DNA of 48,451 bases from Candidatus Saccharimonadota bacterium. Lineage in GTDB: Bacteria > Patescibacteriota > Saccharimonadia > Saccharimonadales > Saccharimonadaceae. A program made the translations under genes and the position numbers. The stretch lies in NCBI GenBank assembly GCA_002726935.1, contig PBTC01000036.1, positions 1 to 48,451 on the forward strand, in the 5' to 3' direction. The notes under the pieces are model-generated. The model made no database searches. It was not told the DNA's origin and saw nothing but the letters and a program-made list of their open reading frames with translations. Shown here in pieces: positions 48,318 to 48,451 of this stretch (within the stretch, counting starts at the first letter, position 1; the number at the start of each line of letters is the position of its first letter).

Positions 48318-48451
48318 TTATTCAATGTTGTCAGAACTATCAACCTCTTGCCGCAACTCGAACGGAATCGGCCTCGGTTTGATCCATGATGACTTCGTAT
48401 AGGATTCCCAAGGTGTCAAAAAGCTTGGTGATATCCCCATATCCAGGAGTA
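48318..48451 (-). CDS. 3' end of a minus-strand gene cut by the window edge
   Basis: Two minus-strand frames are open from the window edge: one ends at 48340 (…QTEADSVRVAARG), the other at 48318 (…PFELRQEVDSSDNIE). Both look protein-like over the 36-44 codons present, so the frame and the family cannot be settled here. Either would stop just upstream of the parE promoter. Confidence 0.4.
   Translation of the reverse strand, partial: LLDMGISPSFLTPWESYTKSSWIKPRPIPFELRQEVDSSDNIE

Noticed and set aside
1-48451. tRNA, rRNA, insertion sequence or integrase gene
   Set aside because: I saw no cloverleaf-like segment, transposase motif, terminal repeats or integrase signature on either strand.

Overview
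This window reads as the backbone of a large conjugative plasmid or plasmid-like secondary replicon of a proteobacterium, most likely beta- or gammaproteobacterial. The evidence is an I-type (type IVB, Dot/Icm-like) conjugation module, a TrfA-type replication initiator next to an iteron origin, a StbB/ParA-like ATPase, and a complete topoisomerase IV gene pair. There are no rRNA or tRNA genes, no insertion sequences and no metabolic genes. About half of the proteins have no family I can name. No relaxase, ParB or restriction endonuclease is visible, so parts of these systems must lie outside the window or be absent.

Layout. 1-3.2 kb (minus): transfer genes for DotG (cut by the window edge), DotH, an extra 135-aa protein, and DotI, behind a good sigma70-type promoter. 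3.4-5.3 kb (minus): two proteins resembling phage-type replication accessory proteins. 5.4-9.1 kb (plus): a tightly packed operon of a PilP-like membrane protein, a bactofilin, a small DNA-binding-type protein, a ParA/StbB ATPase, a membrane-anchored partner and a secreted Sel1-repeat protein. 9.1-10.5 kb (minus): a FliK-like hook-length-control-type protein with a 97-aa partner. 10.6-12.2 kb: the replication origin (eleven 17-bp iterons, a periodic TAATC AT-rich stretch, one more iteron in the rep leader) and the rep gene. 12.2-19.4 kb: mostly unknown proteins, a helix-turn-helix protein, a DEDDh exonuclease and a HAD phosphatase. 19.5-21.9 kb: a RecD2-type helicase. 22-24.8 kb: a four-gene coupled cassette of unknown function (cytosolic, periplasmic, membrane plus zinc ribbon, cytosolic). 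24.9-27.6 kb: a lipoprotein gene divergent from a three-gene cassette that ends in another lipoprotein, the two start codons forming the ends of one inverted repeat. 27.7-34.9 kb: small unknown genes in alternating orientation. 34.9-38.8 kb (minus): an operon ung, HTTM-like membrane protein, 78-aa protein, Pif1-type helicase, divergent from an orphan DNA methyltransferase. 40-42.6 kb: small membrane protein, phage-like domain protein, ankyrin-like protein, HU, DUF4262-like protein. 42.7-48.2 kb (minus): parE, parC, a lipoprotein and an unknown gene in one operon.

How it fits together. The element carries its own replication start (Rep plus iterons), topology control (ParCE, HU), DNA maintenance enzymes (RecD2, Pif1, DEDDh exonuclease, Ung, methyltransferase), inheritance and transfer functions, and surface proteins. 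The most unusual non-coding signal is a TGTACA-centred motif at five gene-start regions, including the rep promoter, which suggests a shared regulator. The most unusual coding signals are a uracil-DNA glycosylase with two insertions beside its active site, a FliK-like protein with no flagellar genes nearby, a plasmid-borne topoisomerase IV, and three small lipoproteins sharing a two-cysteine architecture.
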